NCBI GenBank assembly: GCA_963701445.1
Contig: CAVPAM010000002.1
Location: 202,068-266,067, forward strand
Reading direction: 5' to 3'
Length of the DNA stretch: 64,000 nucleotides
Origin: CAKZLS01 sp963701445
Lineage (GTDB): Bacteria > Pseudomonadota > Alphaproteobacteria > Rhodospirillales > Defluviicoccaceae
Position numbers and translations under genes: made by a program
The notes under the pieces: model-generated
The model's database searches: none
The model's input: the letters and a program-made list of their open reading frames with translations, nothing else
What the model was told of the DNA's origin: nothing
In this document: in pieces, positions 62,242 to 64,000 of the stretch
Layout of the letters: each line of letters starts with the position of its first letter
Position numbering within the stretch: the first letter of the stretch is position 1

Positions 62242-62838
62242 TTGGCGTCGACATCGGACCTTTGCATTGCCGTGGTGCCCGGCGACGGCATTGGCCTGGA
62301 AATCATGACCGCCTGCCTGGCCGTCCTCGACGCTCTCGAGAAGCGGGTCGGCGGTTACGCCCTGGCCCTCGACCGTTACCGCCTGGGCGCCGGGTTGTTC
62401 GCCGAAACCGGCGTCGACATGACCGACGTGTTCAAGGTCATGGCGTTCTTCCGCAAGATCTTCGACGAGCGCGCCGCCGCCAATCCGGACATCGCCGTGG
62501 GCTACAATTACGTCGACGCCCAGGCGCTCGATCAGATCCGCCGGTCCTGGGGGTTCGACGTGCTGGTCATGGAGAACATGTTCGGCGACATCCTCTCCGA
62601 CCTCGCCGGCCAGGACAAGGCCAACCCGACGGCGATGATCCTGTCGGCGGCGATGATGCTGGAGTGGCTCGGCGACAGCCACCGGGTGGACGCCCTGACC
62701 ACCGCCGCCCGGGTGCTCGACGCCGCGGTTTCCGAGGGGTTCGCGTCCGGCCGCGTCGACCCCGTGGAGTTCGGCGGACCGCACGGCACCCGGGACGTCG
62801 CCCGGTCGATCGTCGACATCGTCGCCAAGACACCGTAA
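62242..62838 (+). pseudogene. Isocitrate/isopropylmalate dehydrogenase-family protein with internal deletions
   Basis: The start (VVPGDGIGLEIMTACLAVLDAL) and the end (GQDKANPTAMILSAAMMLEWL, DPVEFGGPHGTRDVARSIVD) are those of a beta-decarboxylating dehydrogenase of about 350 residues, but only 198 residues are present. Two in-frame gaps are evident. About 130 residues are missing between GVDMT and VFKVMAFFRK (substrate-binding arginine region and DKAN motif). About 33 are missing between FGDILSDL and AGQDKANPT (the GS-PDI segment). The retained part includes FDVLVMENMFGDILSD. Either the gene is decayed or the assembly collapsed here. It lies in a GC-rich segment before the kinase. Confidence 0.75.
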
Positions 62839-62866
62839 ATCCGTCGACCGGGGGAAAGGAGCGCGC

Positions 62867-64000
62867 ATGGCCATACTGCTGGGCTGCATCGCCGACGACC
62901 TCACCGGCGCCACCGACCTCGCGGCGACACTGGCGCGCGGCGGCATGCGCACGGTCCAGGTGATCGGGGTTCCCGCCGACGCCGCCTCCCTGCCCGCCGC
63001 CGACGCTGTCGTGGTGGCGCTCAAGTCCCGCACCGCTCCGAAGTCGCGGGCCATCACCCAGGCCATGGACAGCGCCAACGCGCTGCTCGGCGCCGGCGCC
63101 CGGCAACTGTTGTTCAAGTACTGCTCCACCTTCAATTCCACCGACGCCGGCAACATCGGCCCCGTCGCCGAGGCCCTGCTGCTGCGCACCGGCAACGCCT
63201 TCACCATCGCCTGCCCCGCCTTTCCCGCCGACGGCCGGACCGTCTACCGGGGTCACCTGTTCGTCGGCGACCGGCTCCTCTCGGAGAGCCCGCTCAAGGA
63301 TCATCCGCTGACGCCCATGCGGGACCCCAACCTGGTGCGCGTGCTCCAGCGCCAGACCCGCCTGCCCATCGGCCTGATCGCGCACGACGAGGTGGACCGG
63401 GGACCGGAGGCCATCGCCCGGGCCTTCGACGCCGCCCGGGCGGCGGGCACGCGCATCGCCATCGTCGACGCCCTCACCGAACGCCACCTTCGCGACATCG
63501 GCGCCGCCGCCGCCGGCCTGCCGCTGATCACCGGCGCCTCCGGGGTGGCCATGGGGCTGCCCGGCAATTTCCGCCGCCAGGGACTGCTGGCCACCACCGG
63601 TCCGGCCCCCCGTTTCGCCGCTCCCCGAGGGACGCGCGGCCATCCTCGCCGGCAGTTGCTCGGCGGCCACCCGCGCCCAGGTCGCCGCCGCCGAAGCCGC
63701 CGGCATGCCGAGCCTGGAGGTGGACCCGCTGGCGCTGGCGTCCGGCGCGCTCACCCCGGCCCGTATCGCCGAATGGGCGCGGAGCCGGGACAGCAGCCGG
63801 CCCCGTGCTCGTCTATTCCAGCGCCGCCCCCGATGCCGTCGCGAAGGTCCAGGCCGAACTCGGCCACGACGCCGCCGGAACCCTCGTGGAAACCACGCTC
63901 GCCGCCGTCGCCGCCGCGCTGGCCCGCGACGGGTTCACCCGGCTGATCGTCGCCGGCGGCGAGACCTCCGGAGCGGTGTTGGAAGCCCTCGGCATCGCCG
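62867..64000 (+). CDS. Four-carbon acid sugar kinase family protein (OtnK/DUF1537; frameshifted, 3' end outside window)
   Basis: DUF1537 kinases phosphorylate four-carbon sugar acids such as threonate or erythronate. The N-terminus GCIADDLTGATDLAATLARGGM, KSRTAP, KYCSTFNSTDAGNIGPVAEAL in part, CPAFPADGRTVYRGHLFV and HPLTPMRDPNLVRVLQRQT are typical. Two surplus bases, in the CCCC runs at 63623-63626 and 63801-63804, break the frame. With both removed the chain continues EGRAAILAGSCSAATRAQV and later LIVAGGETSGAVLEALGIA, the C-terminal nucleotide-binding part, to the window edge. It follows the dehydrogenase by 28 bp, probably in one operon. Confidence 0.88.

Noticed and set aside
61270..63754. 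Long minus-strand frames opposite the TAXI, dehydrogenase and kinase genes
   Set aside because: They are shadows of GC-rich genes on the plus strand; no motifs, and they cross clear gene boundaries.

Overview
The window looks like chromosome from an alphaproteobacterium, most likely Rhodospirillales-like. The evidence is the gene neighbourhoods (rpiB-glyA-nrdR-ribD; tpiA-secG, pyrG, kdsA, eno, ftsB, lipA, coq10; ppiD-trpE, trpG-trpD-trpC-moaC-moeA-lexA-comEC), a MucR/Ros regulator, a liv operon carrying a DUF6867-like gene, and a GAAC-N7-GAAC SOS box over the lexA promoter. No rRNA, tRNA, CRISPR array or prophage was recognised. The species cannot be named from the sequence.

Layout. 1-3.0 kb: ribD (cut by the window edge), nrdR, glyA and rpiB, all minus. 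3.5-3.9 kb: mucR. 3.9-7.95 kb: an insertion-sequence cluster in which an IS66 element splits an IS5-family element, beside an IS630 remnant. 8.1-17.9 kb: a minus-strand block of fused isobutyryl-CoA mutase icmF, a small conserved gene and a branched-chain amino acid ABC transporter (livH-M-G-F, DUF6867-like, livJ). Valine-type uptake and short-chain acyl-CoA rearrangement are therefore adjacent, and a perfect 8-2-8 palindrome resembling MerR/LiuR-type sites lies upstream of icmF. 18.2-25.7 kb: metY, hemB, a family-5 uracil-DNA glycosylase with a NYN nuclease-like gene, folK, rsh and recO. 25.9-31.6 kb: parC, then a fused TRAP transporter dctQM behind a strongly structured leader, facing its likely binding protein dctP. 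31.7-37.7 kb: bpt, motB-motA, a flavin reductase, smpB, dapA, pncC and coq10/ratA. 37.8-44.6 kb: lipA, ftsB, eno, kdsA, pyrG, secG and tpiA. 44.9-57.5 kb: ppiD, trpE, a short-chain dehydrogenase, an LpxO-like hydroxylase, trpG, trpD, trpC, moaC, moeA, lexA and comEC. 58-62 kb: an ExeA-like ATPase fused to a membrane segment and Sel1-like C-terminus, a truncated L-type lectin and a TAXI-family binding protein. 62.1-64 kb: a visibly GC-richer segment with an internally deleted isopropylmalate-type dehydrogenase and a four-carbon acid sugar kinase behind a perfect 13-bp palindrome.

A recurring oddity is single-base indels in genes that should be intact: nrdR, glyA, livG, livM, smpB, tpiA, trpG, IS66 tnpC and the kinase (twice). 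Each is repaired by one base and the repaired lengths are all multiples of three, so most are probably sequencing errors rather than decay. Several usual alphaproteobacterial neighbours are absent: rpoZ before rsh, pdxJ/acpS/lepB/rnc/era between rsh and recO, and the pyruvate dehydrogenase genes between ftsB and lipA.

The most interesting candidates for new biology are the folded RNA leader of dctQM, the hairpin that sequesters a ribosome site and start codon at trpG, the ExeA-like/Sel1 membrane ATPase, and the icmF-liv block with its palindrome.
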